Assembly: GCF_003711515.1 (NCBI RefSeq)
Contig: NW_021167081.1
Span: 1,166,236 to 1,230,235 of the forward strand
DNA from: Sodiomyces alkalinus F11
Taxonomy: Eukaryota; Ascomycota; Sordariomycetes; Glomerellales; Plectosphaerellaceae
Length of the DNA: 64,000 nt
Direction: 5' to 3'
The translations under genes and the position numbers were made by a program. The notes beneath the pieces are model-generated. The model searched no databases. It worked only from the letters and a program-made list of their open reading frames with translations, and was not told where the DNA came from. The first letter of the stretch is position 1. Each line of letters opens with the position of its first letter. Below are positions 12,961 through 25,744 of this stretch, one piece after another.

Positions 12961-15658
12961 ATGTCGGCCCAATCGCTGGAGCACCTCTCCGGAGGCAGTG
13001 CAAAGAACTCGAGGACTCTACTGAGAGTTGTCATTCTCGGTTTTATCGCCGCTGCGGCCGTTGCCAGTCGGCTTTTCTCCGTCATTCGTACGTGTCTTGG
13101 TCCTCCAGAGCTCTCTCTACGTTCCGTGTCGCCGTTAAAACTCTTTCCATTGCAATCGTGCTTTCTTGGCACAGCTTCCAGATTCATCCAATAGTCGCAA
13201 AAGTTTCCTGGGCAGGCACACAGGCTAATTAATCTTTCATTTTTCTAGGTTTTGAGAGTATTATTCACGAATGTTCGTTGTCTCCTGTCCCTCGACCCCT
13301 GGCGATGCGCCGCCGCTCCCGAACTCACCACCCATCATCTTAACTGACCCGCGTGCAGTCGATCCTTGGTTCAACTACCGCGCCACGAAGTATCTTGTTG
13401 CCAATGGCTTCTATAAGTTCTGGGATTGGTTTGACGACCGAACATGGCATCCTCTTGGTCGGGTTACCGGAGGAACTCTCTATCCTGGTCTGATGGTTAC
13501 CAGCGGTGTCATCTACCACGCCCTTCGAGCTCTCGCCCTCCCCATCGACATCCGGAACATTTGCGTTCTTCTCGCACCTGCCTTTTCGGGTCTGACCGCG
13601 ATCGCCACTTACCTCCTCACCAATGAGATGACCACGTCCCCCTCGGCCGGCCTCCTGGCTGCGGCGTTCATGGGAATCGCTCCTGGTTACATTTCCCGGT
13701 CCGTCGCCGGCAGCTACGACAACGAGGCCATTGCCATTTTCCTGCTCGTGTTCACCTTCTACCTCTGGGTGAAGGCGCTGAAGCTGGGCTCGATGCTCTA
13801 CGGAGGACTTTGCGCCCTCTTCTACGGCTACATGGTGGCCTCGTGGGGTGGCTATGCCTTCATCACCTGCATGCTGCCTCTGCATTCCCTGGTTCTGGTT
13901 TGCATGGGCCGATACAGCACCAGGCTCTACGTCAGCTACACGACATGGTACGCGTTGGGTACTTTGGCTAGTATGCAAATTCCCTTCGTCGGCTTCCTGC
14001 CTATTAAGACTAGCGAGCATATGCCGGCACTAGGTAAGCGGATCATTTGTTTGTTCCTTTGTCCTTGTTACACTTGCGGCGGAGCTAATTGAATGTACGC
14101 TAGGGATGTTTGGCTTCCTGCAGCTGCTGGCCTTCATCGACTACGTTCGAGGGGCCGTTTCCGGTCGCCAGTTCCAGACCTTCCTTTATACAATTGTCGC
14201 CGCGGGCTTCGGCGTCGGTCTCGGCGGTGTGGTGTTCCTCACCTACATGGGCTACATCGCCCCCTGGGGTGGGCGCTTCTACTCCCTGTGGGATACTGGC
14301 TACGCCAAGATCCACATCCCCATCATCGCCTCGGTTTCGGAGCACCAGCCGACCGCCTGGCCCGCATTCTTCTTCGACCTGAACATGCTCATTTGGCTTT
14401 TCCCTGCCGGCGTCTATCTTTGCTTCCAGGAACTCCGGGATGAGCACGTCTTTATCATCATCTACGCCCTGCTCGGCAGCTACTTTGCCGGCGTCATGGT
14501 TCGTCTGATGCTCACGCTCACGCCGGTTGTGTGCGTCACGGCGGCCATTGCTTGCTCGCAGATCCTCGACACCTATCTCCAACGCGAGTCCCCCAACGCG
14601 GCGGATTTCGAGAACCAGGAGACCGATGGTGCCGATGCCGCTGCCGCCACCGCGAAGAAGGCGGCGAAATCGGGTGGGCTCAGGGCGACGAGGTCCCCTT
14701 ACGTTGGCATCTACAGCCTGTTGACGAAGGGCCTCGTGGTGGGGAGCATGTGCGTGTACCTGCTCCTGTTCGTGTACCACTGCACCTGGGTCACGTCCAA
14801 CGCGTACTCGTCTCCGTCGGTGGTCCTGGCGAGCCGCATGCCGGATGGCAGCCAGCACATCATCGACGACTACCGTGAGGCGTACCAATGGCTGCGACAG
14901 AACACGCACGAAGACGCCAAGATCATGTCCTGGTGGGACTACGGCTACCAAATCGGCGGCATGGCGGACCGCCCCACGCTGGTGGACAACAACACGTGGA
15001 ACAATACGCACATTGCCACTGTGGGCAAGGCGATGGCGTCTCGGGAGGAGGTCAGCTATCCCATCATGCGGCAGCACGAGGTCGAATATGTCCTGGTGGT
15101 GTTTGGTGGCCTTCTTGGCTACTCTGGAGACGACATCAACAAATTCCTGTGGATGGTCAGAATTGCCGAGGGCATCTGGCCCGACGAAGTGCAAGAGCGC
15201 AGCTTCTTCACGGCCCGTGGCGAGTATCGGGTTGATCATGAGGCCACGGATGCCATGAAGAACAGCTTGATGTGAGATGCCTCCCTCTGTCTTTTTTTTT
15301 CTTTTTTTTCTTTTTTACTCCCCTTATTTGTCCCCTATTCTCCTGTGGTAACTAACGTTTGTCTCTAACCGGGACGGGTCAATGCAGGTACAAGATGTCG
15401 TACTACAACTACAGCTCGCTCTTCCCGGCCGGAAAGGCTGCGGACCGTGTCCGGCAAGCGCGGCTTCCCGACGTGGGCCCGACTCTCGACTCGATGGAGG
15501 AAGCGTTCACGAGCGAGAACTGGATCATCCGTATCTACAAGGTCAAGGACCTTGACAACCTGGGACGTGACCATGGGTCCGCGGCGGCGTTTGACAGGGG
15601 CCAGAAGAAGAAGAAGCCCACCAAGAAACGTGCTCGTCGTGTTCTGCGGCTTGAGTAG
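12961..15658 (+). CDS. STT3: Dolichyl-diphosphooligosaccharide-protein glycosyltransferase subunit STT3
   Basis: Five exons: 12961-13087, 13249-13272, 13359-14033, 14104-15271 and 15388-15658, giving 754 residues, close to the usual family length. This is the catalytic subunit of the ER oligosaccharyltransferase that moves the lipid-linked glycan to Asn-X-Ser/Thr. An N-terminal helix (about 18-42) leads into the first luminal loop FDPWFNYRATKYL with the metal-binding Asp52. GSYDNEAIAIF follows near residue 170, the SVSEHQP loop near 353-359, and the sequon-recognising WWDYG at 552-556. The luminal NNTWNNT just after it is itself a sequon cluster. The C-terminus is Lys/Arg rich. The ATG at 12961 is used because an in-frame GTG just upstream is unlikely to be the start. 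Exon 2 is only 24 nt and its donor (GTTCGT) is unusual. Confidence 0.95.
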
Positions 15659-16344
15659 ATGTCAGCGGGGGGGAGGTTGAGTCCGTCCTAGGAAGGGTTG
15701 GCATTCTCTTTGTTGCAGCTTTCACGAAGGACGATCCGATAGGGGACGTCTGTGTTTTATGCTAGGTAGCTTGGGAAAAGGTTAGATTAGGACCACAACA
15801 TGGGGTTGGCCTCTCGGTAGATATAAAAGGCAGAGAACGATGGGGAAGCTGTATGCATATAGTAATGTATTATCTTGAGAACAGCTGTGGTGACAGCAGG
15901 GCAACATCAAGGTGAGAATATTCCTGGCCTTACAAGTAAAGGTAAATAAACAGGGAAGGAAAGTGGATAGATAAATCACTGTCATATGGGGCTCCTTCCA
16001 CTGTACATCACGTTTCTCACTTGACTTTCCTTTTTGAGCTGTTGCCAACTCAACTTCTCATCTTCTCAGATTTTCATAGATTTTTATCTCACCGAGCTTC
16101 ACCGAGCACATCCCCTTCCAACTAGCCATCCATCTTCTCCCACTTGTCATCCATTTTAGCTTCCAAAACTCCAGCTTGACGAGACGAGTTTTACATTTCT
16201 GATCAAACCCGTCATCGCTAGAATCATCGTCAGCCTGCCTATTTGTTCTTTCCAACCCCGACATCCGGTTCACGCGGCATAGCCAAAATTCAACCAAATT
16301 TTCTCTTAAAAGGCATCTCTCGAGAGATTGGAGAGATAAATAAG
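15659..16344. other. Intergenic region between STT3 and the Cys-rich gene
   Basis: No coding frame on either strand fits a gene; the minus-strand open frame at 16,058-16,534 runs antisense to the start of the next gene. CT-rich leader sequence is present from about 16,020. Confidence 0.5.
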
Positions 16345-19069
16345 ATGGGATTCCGGCGTCGACCGCCCAAGGTGTCTCTACTGCTCCATTTAAGTGAGGC
16401 ACTAGGGCTGCCTGCAATCGAGAAACGACGGGACGATGATCAAGTTGAAGTCCACCGAAAGAAAGGAACGCATCGTTACGCGAGAGGAGAGGATCGGGAT
16501 CACTTCTCTCGCCGTAACCGTGTAGTTCCCCCAAGACAACCCAAGTCTACAGGACGGAACAAACGCCCTACTACCCCCTCATCTTCGCAGCAGAGCGAAC
16601 CATGGTCGGATCTCGAGTACTCGTCTTCAACCTCTTCGTCATGCTCACTCACAGATGAAGACGACGAGGAAAGTGGCTCACAATCGGAATCCGACTCAGA
16701 GTCAGAGTCAGACTCGGACGCGGAGCAGTATGTCAGCCCCTCTGCCAAGGGCAACAAGCAAGCCTTGGGCCCTTTCAAGAAGCAAAAGACCCTCGCGACA
16801 CCGTCTGCCTCACCACTCAAGTCTCGAGGCCGAGCGAAATACCAAGCGCGTGCCCAAAACCAAACTCGACCAGCTAGTCAGCCAAAGCTAGCTGCTTATC
16901 AACGATCCAACGCGACCTTCTCGGTCTACGTGAATCCAACTCCAGCACCTAATCCCAAGCATGGACCTATCCCGGATGCGGAGTTTCGAAAAGCCACCCT
17001 CGCGTTCGAGAAGGACTACAGCCAGAAGCGCCGAGTTGCGTGTTTTGTCAACATCCGAGGAGTCGCCAAGGAGAATCTCATAGCTCCAGCTCCTGCTCCT
17101 GCTCCCGCTACTGGTACTTCCTGGGCGCGAGACCTGGCAAACTGCCCCCGAAAACCCTTATCGGTCGCCTCCGAGCACAGAACGAACCTGACGACTCCCA
17201 GCGTGACGGTCGCCTCGGTCAACGGGACAGATGCCGGGGGCAGCGGCAGCAATGACGGCAACGAGCGCGTCTCTCGCGACTAGGCGTCCGGGGACTCGGT
17301 GACGTCCAGCCTGAACCTCGACGGCCACTTTTGCTTCGGGTGCGGCATCCGACGCGCGACGAAGCATCAGGTCGAGCGGAAGCCGCGCATCAGCGGCGCC
17401 CCGTGGAAGAACTTGTGTAAACCCTGCTTGAAGATGTATTTTGCCGGCACGAAGTACCCTGTTTCGGAATATGGTCACCTCTGTGCCTGTTGCGGGTTTG
17501 CTCGTTCTTCGCATTTTCATCACCAACACACTTTGGCGTCGGGGGCTGGTCCCGTGCCTAACATTTGCACGATCTGTCGAGATAAGAGGCAGGGGAAGGC
17601 GGAGATCCCGACCGAGACCCTTCTGGGCAAGTCGGTAAGTTGTATCAATCCATGTCGTGACTCCAGATATTGAGGTTGGGAGGGCTTGAAGAGAAGAAAA
17701 GAGGTTTTGGTTGCTAATGTGAAGCCCATACAAGCAGAACCGCTCAACCAAGGGCGACGACAACAGCTCGACATGCTCTTCCGACGAGTCGGAAACTGAA
17801 CCTCAACGTTACCAATACAAGACGCCCACCGTGGAGAGCGCGTCCAACCCATCTGAGGATTCAGACGAGGTTGGAAAGAAGAATAACAAGAAGCCGAAGG
17901 AGATGGCAGTCCCTGGACCACTCAACGCTGCTCGATCTTCCGACTTGCTGCCGCCTCAGCCGTCGAAGAAGCCAACCGTCAAGCCGAATCCATCTGTCGC
18001 GTTTACCCCGGCCCGGACCAGGGACGGTTCTCATATCACCGCCAATACCAAGGACAGTGGCTACAACTCTAGTAATGTATCTGGGATGTCGAACAAGGTC
18101 ACTTCCTGTGATGATCGGGCCGGTGTTCAACCCTTCGGCGACGATGAACAACTGCAGCAACAAAATGATAAATATCGCCACCATGAGGAGCACTCGAATG
18201 GTAGTACTAAAGAAGAAGCATCGTCTTATCATTCGTCCCCTCTCGTCAGTCCAAACGGTCAACGGGACCGTCGCGAGACCAGTGCTCCAAAGAGAAGAAG
18301 CGGCTCTCATCGCGGCGGTCCTACTGCCGCTCCCTTCGATCTAGATGGTGGACGTTTCCGTCGACAGTTATACGAGGGAGGAGTATCGAGCCTCGCTCAG
18401 GAGTATCTGGGTAGTAGCCGTCGCCCACCGCGTCCCTCCCCTCCGTCCCTTTCGTCTCCTCCACCCGCCGAGCAGATCCGCATGGGGGGATACTCCGAAC
18501 TAGCACAGGAATACCTGAATCCATCTGCCTCTCGCCGCCGCCGCCGCGGACGGGCCAAGTTTAACAATTCGCCAACGGCCAATCTGGAAGACGTTTTCTA
18601 CGACGGCAACTCTGGGTTCGGTCCCAGTGCAAGCTCGATAGCATATTCTCGCAATGCATACGGTCGGGAATATGGTGACTTGAACCTGCATCGTGAAGAT
18701 ACCACCAGTGGCGCCCAGCAAGGACGACAAGCCAACAATGCCCCTGGCCGGGGGGCATATGGACAGCATTCGTCAAGCCCAGAGCACCACTCGTATGGAA
18801 GACGACATGGAGATCGGAGTTCTTACTCTGGCAAGTCCTCCCATCTGGGTCCATACGCCAACCCCAACCAAGGAGGGCCAGGGCCAAACTCATACCAGAG
18901 CAAGGGCAACACGAACAACCACTCCACCTCGCAGTCCTCTATCCGTCTACCCAAGCTGCCACCGCAGGGTTTTGTCGAGGAGCTCCCAGATTCCGACTCG
19001 GACTCGTCGACGATCGCCCATATTGGAGGGACATCCTTGGCTTTTCGTTCGCCTTGTTCCGTTGTCTAG
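16345..19069 (+). CDS. Hypothetical low-complexity protein with CxxC zinc-binding-like motifs
   Basis: Proposed exons are 16345-17202, 17284-17634 and 17738-19069, for 846 residues. The start ATG opens MGFRRRPPKVSLLLHL. Residues up to about 286 are Ser/Asp/Glu/Lys rich. Four CxxC pairs follow in exon 2 (CFGC at 303-306, then CKPC, CACC and CTIC), a spacing that suggests two zinc sites. The last 440 residues are Ser/Pro/Asn/Gly rich and probably disordered, with a duplicated GGxSxLAQEYL motif. Without the first proposed intron an in-frame TAG at 17281-17283 would stop the protein, yet the same frame continues with the Cys-rich part. The second intron has a perfect GTAAGT donor, a GCTAAT branch site and a GCAG acceptor. 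I do not recognise the family; a nuclear or nucleic-acid-binding role is only a guess from the Cys pairs and basic charge. Confidence 0.65.
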
Positions 19070-20266
19070 CATCAGCCCCCAAGTGTCCTTGCAAGTACTA
19101 TGACTTTAGCATCATTCGCGTCTCAGTTGGCCCCGTCGTTTGACCCTGGGTTGGTTCCCAAGCGGATACCAGGCGGCTGGCTGGCTGTCTTGACCAGAGA
19201 AAGAGCACAACCAGCTTGACTGAACTTCTACTTGACTTGACTTCGTCTTCCTTCACACTTTGTTCAGATTTGCCTGCAATACCACGAGAAAGGGGGTCCC
19301 TCAGTCCTTGCTGTCTCTTTCCCGCTCCCGTCTTGATCCCTTTCTGTATTCTTTCGCCTGTGCCCTTCCCCGTGGAAAGCTTCATCTCTTGACTCGGACT
19401 CGAGAGATGGACCGTGGAAAGCAAGCTTTTTTTTTCTCCTTCTTTTCTGCATCAAGTTGTTCGACGTACTGCTTCATCGGCTTTTTTCTCGCCCTTTTAT
19501 TTGTGTCCCTCTCACCTCATCTCGCGCCTGCTATTTGTGTCGCCAGTGCCAGGTTGTGGCAACAACATTCAAAAGAGAAAGAAAAAAAAAGGGGGGGAAA
19601 GGAAAATAAACGAACAAAAATAGAACCAAAAAAAAAAGGAAAGAGTGTACAGACGAAACTCCCATCCCGGTATTGCCGGTCATATTCGAGGATGAAGAGT
19701 CAGTCCCTGGGACCAGGAGGACATGCAGAACATCCTCCAAACATAGGATTGTTCAGGTTTGGAGCGTTATATACGCATGCTGTTGTGAAGAGATGGAAAC
19801 GAAGTACGGGATTGCAGTGCCTGGATCTGGATCATGGACGGAACAGACAACAGACATGCTAATATGCGTGGGCGCCTGCTCGCCGCATAATGTGCACCCT
19901 TAGCTGAAGCCTTTTAATACCAAGACATTTCCCAAGTCCCCTAGGGTCTGGACAATTAGCCTTATGCGACCCTCCTTAACATATATATATATATATATAT
20001 ATGGCCCAAGTGAGCGAGGCATGTGGCCCGCCTTGTGAACCGAAGGCTTCTCTCACCAACCGAATGTGAATATGTGCCACGAGAGAGTACCTGTCCATGC
20101 CAAAAACCAACATGATATTTCGTCTGAGACGCTGTCGTGCAGAATGAATATTGAACATGAGATGCTGTTGTTGTATTTTATTTGTTCTGGCCAAGCCAAG
20201 CTGTTCTAATTATGTTCCGGATGACCCAAAGACTTTACCCAAAGGGCACGCCATTAAGGGGACCAT
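19070..20266. other. Convergent intergenic region
   Basis: It lies between the 3' ends of two convergent genes. It contains a T-rich tract near 19,425-19,445, an A-rich tract near 19,575-19,640 and a TA microsatellite at 19,979-20,001. The open frame at 19,260-19,862 has no coding character. Confidence 0.5.
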
Positions 20267-23200
20267 CTAAGTCCCAAGGTTCAGTCGCGTCGTCGTCGTC
20301 GTCCCCGTCGGAGGGGCACTCGCCGGCGACCCACGCCGGGAAGCCGCCGTCATCGTAGTCGTCGCCGTCATCGTCGCCTTCACCGCCGCAAGGTGCTCCC
20401 GCGCATCCAGAATCCTCTCCTCGAACACGCGGGTCCGTTCGCGCTCGTAGTGCACCCGGGCCTGTCGCCGGATGAGGTCGCGCTGCGCCTCCTCCATCTT
20501 CCGGTTCCGCTCGGCCTCCGCCCGCATGCGCTTCTCCGTCTTGACGAAGGCCTCCTCGATCCTGCGCGCCACCGACGAAGAGACGGGCCGCGGCGGCGAC
20601 GCGCGACAAGCCGGGCGGGCTTGCGCCGAACCGCCCCAGAAGCACCGGAAGATCAGCTTCGTCTTCTGCGGGTCGCCCATGCCTCCCCACACCACGATCT
20701 CGTCCCCGTTGTGCAGCTGTACCCATTCAGGCGAGGACGTCGGCGGTTTGGACGAGCGAAGGTGAAAGCCGTTGACGTGGATGCCCATCGTGGCTTTGGT
20801 GGAGACGTAAAACGAATATCCAGTCGAGTCTCCCTCTTGTTCCCAGGGCTGTACGGTCTTGCTCGACGATCTCCTGGAAGGGTCGTAGCCGTCCTTCCAA
20901 AGAAGGACCTTGATCGCGAACTTGGGTACTTTCGTCTCGGATCTCGGGGTGTAGATGGCCGTGTTCTCCGGCGATCTCCCCCAGGACATTAACGCATCCG
21001 TGATCGGTACAGCTATACCGGGTATAACAGAGTCGGGTGCAGACTCCAAAACGGCCAAGGCACGGTGCGCCCCTTCCTCCGCAAGGATGGGGACGATACG
21101 TTGAGTCGGTGGCAACGTATCAGGCAAGGAGTCCTCCTCCTCTTCCGCCTGGGGCACCGGAGCCGTGGGTGGCAGGACCATACTACTGTCTACGAGGTCT
21201 GCGAGGTTTCTCGTCTCCCGATGGAGCGCGGCACGTGGCATGACCCCTGCCGTCGCAGGACCGGAGGGTGGTTCCGTGTCCTCCATCTGTTGTGAGAGTG
21301 GCGTGGGCGGGAAATACTTCATGGCCAGATCCCATAAGGGCGATTTCCCCGGGGTGAACGACTCTTTCCGAGCCTCCGCCGCCTGCTCGAAGACCTGACG
21401 CTGAAGCTCCGTCATCTCCGGGTATTCCAGATGCCAGGTCGCCAGTTCGCGTCCCACCCAGAAGAACGTTTTGTCCTGGGGCCCGTCGATCAGCCGCCCG
21501 GATTCTAGCCGCTTGACCAGTGGCATCGACGCGAGCAGGATGCACTCTTCGAGTGCCTGGTCCGCCAGCGTTTCCATGTTCCCTTCCGATCGCAGGCGTT
21601 TGAACACGGGCTTCTCCTTTTGCCGCCGCTCTTCGAACTCGTCGCTGGTATCATACCCGGGTTTGCGCTTACTTGCCGTGTAGTAGCTTCCGTTGAGGAC
21701 AGATTGGGAGGCGGTGGGCGACTTCACGCGGAGATCATCCTGGACGGCGGATTCGGCCGCCCCCAGACTTTGCGACCGGACGTTCTCCACGAGGCTTTGC
21801 AGCTGATCCATGGACTGACCATGCGCGGCGGACATGGACAGCTGCACGCCCCCGGCAGAGCCATTGCCCCGCGCGGAGGAATCACCCGAGCCAACGCTAT
21901 CTTGTATTTCTGTTTCCATGCTGTCCTCCGCCCTACGGCGTGGACCCGACAATGGAAGGTTAAGGCGATCTGCGGGGATAACTCCCGAGCTTCCCATGGC
22001 AGATACGTTGAGCTCTCCGAATAAACGAGGACCTTTACCAGGACGGCCGAATGTGTCGTGCTGTCCGCTGTTTTCCTTGTCCGAAAATTCCTCGAGCAAG
22101 TCGTCCAGGACCTCGTCCAATACCTCCCTGGCCGGAGATGGATCGACGAAATGACGCCCCTGGCCTTCTTGTAGACTGAGCTGCGAGGCGCCGACTTCTA
22201 ACTCATCGTCAGTGACCTCGTCGAGGGACCGCTCGTCATCGGGCCGTGGACCGCCACCCTGCCAAGGATGGTGCTGAAGATCACTGATCGTAGCCCGCTC
22301 CTCCGGCCGTCTCTGGAGCATGGAGCAGAGGAAGTGCACAGCCTCGTGAGACACGTTCTTCTGGATCAACGGGACCGTGTTGAGTTGCGTAGTCATGATC
22401 TGGTGTAGCAATTCCGAGTAGCTGATACCGTTCTTCACGGGATACGGAGGCCTGGTCGTGAGTGAGTAGAAGAGGACGCCGCCCAAGGACCATATGTCGA
22501 CGGCGTGATCATATCTCTGACCCTGAGGCGGACGCCGTTGTCGGTTGCGAGGCTGCCTGAATCCATGGTCGTCATATTCGGTATATTCCGAGTAGACCTC
22601 GGGGGCGCAATAGAGGAGGGTGCCGCAGAACGTCTGGAGGAAGGTGCTCTCGTTATCCACTATTTTCGACAAACCGAAGTCGGTGAGCTTGACTTCGAAA
22701 GGGTTCACCGACTGGATGAGGATGTTGTCCGGCTTCACATCGCGATGAGTGATATTATTCTCGTGGAGGTAGCCAATGGCGCTGAGCAGCTGAGACGTCA
22801 TTTGCTGAACCAGAGGCTCGGGCAGAGGGCCTCGATCTACGACGAGTTTACCCAAGTCCCCGCCGGGCACATATTCCATGATGATAATCAGGAGTCGGTT
22901 CTCCCAGTCGAAATGCTCTATGTAACGAACGACGTTGGGCTGCAAGAGTTGTCAGTCGACTTGTGTAACTTGGACCATGCGGGTCTATGGCGAAGGAGAA
23001 GGGGCTTGGCAAACCACGTACATGATTCACTCGCTGCATGATCTTCATCTCATTCTCGACCTTCTGATCGAGGACACCGTCCTTCATGAAACGGCGCTTC
23101 TCGAGCTCCTTGGCCGCATATGGGTTGCCGTCAAACTTAGAAGTGACTTTATGGACAACGGCAAAGGCGCCCTTTCCGATTTGGCCGACTCTGTTGTACC

Positions 23201-24249
23201 TATCCGAACCTCTCCACTCCTTGGGAAATCGGTCGACGTTCTCGTGGGTAGTTCCCGAAGGTAGCGGGATCCTCGGCCGTGCAGGGGCGCGGGTCTTGGG
23301 AGCGGCGAAGAGGTCAGGCTATTTATTGTAAGGTCAGGTTCGCAAAGAGAAAAGAATTTCAAAAAAAAAAGAAGAAAAAAAGCTGGCGTTGGCAGGTTGG
23401 GGGGTTGGGGGCTCAGCTTACATGTCCACCGGTGCCGGGGACAAGGGTCCTATTTGCCCTCTCTTCCCTTAGCTCCTTCAACCGGTCAAAGTAGTCCTCC
23501 AGGTTGTGAATATAGGCGCGGTCATAGGATCCCTCCCTCTTCGGTATGCGGACGAGGAATTCAAGATCGCGGGCCTCGGCGTGCATCAAGATCTTGATCC
23601 GTGACCCGTGAGTCAGTGTTCGACGGACGTCGGCCTTGTCGTTGGGGTTCTTCCCGCGCAAAAGATGGCTATCGACAATGGTACCGTTGGTGGACTGATC
23701 CTCCAGCATGACGACGCCATACTCGTTGACGTAGATGCGGAAGTGGACGTTGCTCAGGCGCTTCATGGGATCGTTACGGAAGCAAAAGTCGCAACGACCA
23801 TGATTTCTGCCGAACTGGAAGCCCAGGAGAGGGTCCTTGACGTCGGCAGAGAGGCGCAGGATGACAGCATACTCGCCAGTGTTGGCCGGGGCGACCCGAA
23901 ACCTGTCCGCCTGGTCCTCCTCTTCGTAATTGGGCTCGATAGCGGCCGCCTCGTCGGTTCCAACAATATGACTCTTATCGTCCTGGGCTATGCGGTGGAC
24001 CTCCTGCCGGGCAAAGGGGGAGTACGGATAGAGGAGGCAAAGGATGTCGGATATGTCTTCGTCGGAGAAGCCCGAGTTCTGCTGGCCGATGCGTCGGGGG
24101 TCCAGAACATTCTGGGTGGCTGGAAGCACCGGACGATGTCAGCTTGATGCGAGATCCCCTAGCCACAGAGAGGAGGAAGAGGAGAGAAACAGGCGTAAAA
24201 GAGAGGGGGGAAACATACGTTGGGTGGGATCACCTCCATCAGCCTCCAT
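20267..24249 (-). CDS. RAD53: Rad53/CHK2-type checkpoint kinase (FHA-kinase-FHA)
   Basis: Exons on the minus strand are 24249-24219, 24119-23422, 23318-23022 and 22939-20267, about 1,232 residues. FHA1 shows GR at 114-115, SNVH at 133-136 and NGT at 155-157. The kinase has the glycine loop IGKGAFAVV (290-298), Lys313, the catalytic HRDVKPDN from 407, DFG at 429-431 and a following APE. A second FHA-like domain lies in the last quarter (KVLLWKDGYDP, then LHNGDEIVVW). The short first exon ends in TQ and joins another TQ, as in Rad53-type SQ/TQ clusters that upstream ATM/ATR-like kinases phosphorylate. The role is to transduce DNA-damage and replication-stress signals in the nucleus. It is longer than yeast Rad53 through a disordered linker. 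The last 40 residues are doubtful because an acidic alternative frame overlaps them. Confidence 0.9.
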
Positions 24250-25744
24250 TTGGGACTTTGGACGGCGAACGGAGCTGATTGAGGGCCAGAGCTGGTTCGG
24301 CGGCCAGGGCTGGTCGAGAGGCTATTGCCTCGAGGAGGTTTGCTGAGAGGAATGACTGGTGGCAAGCAGAAGGATGTTTGTGTAGTTATGTGAAGTGTGC
24401 GTGCTGCGGTCGTCGCATTTGAAGGCGAAATAGGCAACGATGCCAGTACGCTGGAGAACCGGGGAAAGGTGGGATGGATATGCCGGGAAAAAACGATTCC
24501 TATCACAAGTTCGTGCTGGAGACAAATACGTAGCTAGTATGGCTATTTCGTGGAGCAGATCGGGTTCTTGTTTCGTCAATCGGGTTGACACGTTGGTAGG
24601 CCGAGAATCAATGCTCGAAGAAGGGGTCGAAGTTATGGCAAGGCAGCAAGATGGCAGGGAAGGCTGATTTTTGATGGGTGTGGCCCCTCGAGCAAGGGTG
24701 CGGTAGAGGTTCGGACACCGAATGACGGACGAGTTGCTAAATACATCCCATAAATGACAAGGGAGGGAGGGAATGGTGGAGAAGAAGAAAAAAAAAAAAG
24801 AAAAAGAGGCCCCGGAAAAAGCAAAGAGAAGAGAGAAAGTAAAGAAGGGGAAAAAAGAGAAGAAGAAAAACAAAAAATAAAAAAAAAAAGAAACCACCCC
24901 CGTGATCTGGAGGAATGATATGTCGCCGCCTTGATGCCACTGCCCGAGTATGAGACCTGGGATCCAGAAAAATGGATAGTAAAAGAAGAGAAAATTCAGC
25001 AACAAGAGGGACACCACTGGATCGTAAAGCTAGGAGGAAAGAAAACCAAATCAGCTGGAGTGGACTCGAGGACGCAGCACCAACCAACGTGACCGGCGAG
25101 ATGCAAAGAAGCTGAGCTTCAAGGTTGACAAATCGAGGGGTGGGTGCGGGTATGTCTCGAGGGATGTGGTCAAATGGTCGAATGCTCATATGGTCAGGGA
25201 TTCTGATTGTTTCTTAATTCGGAATGACAGGCAAATCCACAGGGCAACAGACGCTGGGAAGGTCCGACGTTTTACCACGTCTCGACGCGCGTGACGAATC
25301 GGGCTTAGCGTTTGCTTCCGTTTGGGTAGGTAAGGTACTTCAAGTGATTACGAGATTCGTACACACAGGAGCGAAATAATCTTCATCTTTAGAAACGGGG
25401 TTAAGACTGAAAGTAGGGTCGTGACGGTGTGAATATGATACTGCTGGCACTGTATACTCTTGACGTCACTCTAGGACGCCCCGTAACATGAATTAGGCTT
25501 TGAAGCTCTAATGTCTTGTTGCATATTATTTTAATCGCACACACGAACTTGACGCACTAGTACTGAACTCGCAAATTACAAGCTCGTGTCGCCGGGGAAG
25601 GTTATCGACCGACCACTACAGACTGTCCTACCTATATGGCGGGTAGCCTCTTTTCTCTCTCGAGTCGAATGATCGCGCGAGCCCTCCCCTCGATCAAACC
25701 GAAACAGAAACCAACTCTGCCTTCGAGGCAAAGCCGACAGAATC
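24250..25744. other. Divergent upstream region with purine/pyrimidine tract
   Basis: This is the 5' side of the Rad53-type gene. An A/G-rich run on the + strand at about 24,780-24,895 reads as a long CT/T tract on the minus strand, upstream of that gene's start. A 231-codon minus-strand open frame here is Phe/Ser repeats from that tract and not a gene. No other feature is visible. Confidence 0.5.

Noticed and set aside
13340..14020. Minus-strand open frame of 226 codons
   Set aside because: Antisense shadow of STT3 exon 3.
14100..15239. Long minus-strand open frame of 379 codons
   Set aside because: It lies antisense to the largest STT3 exon; its composition (His/Val/Asp/Glu/Arg) is the mirror of GC-rich codons, with no family features.
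17299..17673. Separate small gene starting after the TAG of the Cys-rich gene
   Set aside because: The frame is the same as upstream, no ATG opens it (the start would be GTG), and the downstream exon continues with a perfect intron; one gene is simpler.
19260..19862. Plus-strand open frame of 200 codons
   Set aside because: Spans homopolymer-rich 3' flank; Ser/Phe/Lys runs only.
24322..25017. Minus-strand open frame of 231 codons, Phe-rich
   Set aside because: Produced by the T/CT-rich tract upstream of the Rad53-type gene; low complexity and no conserved motif.
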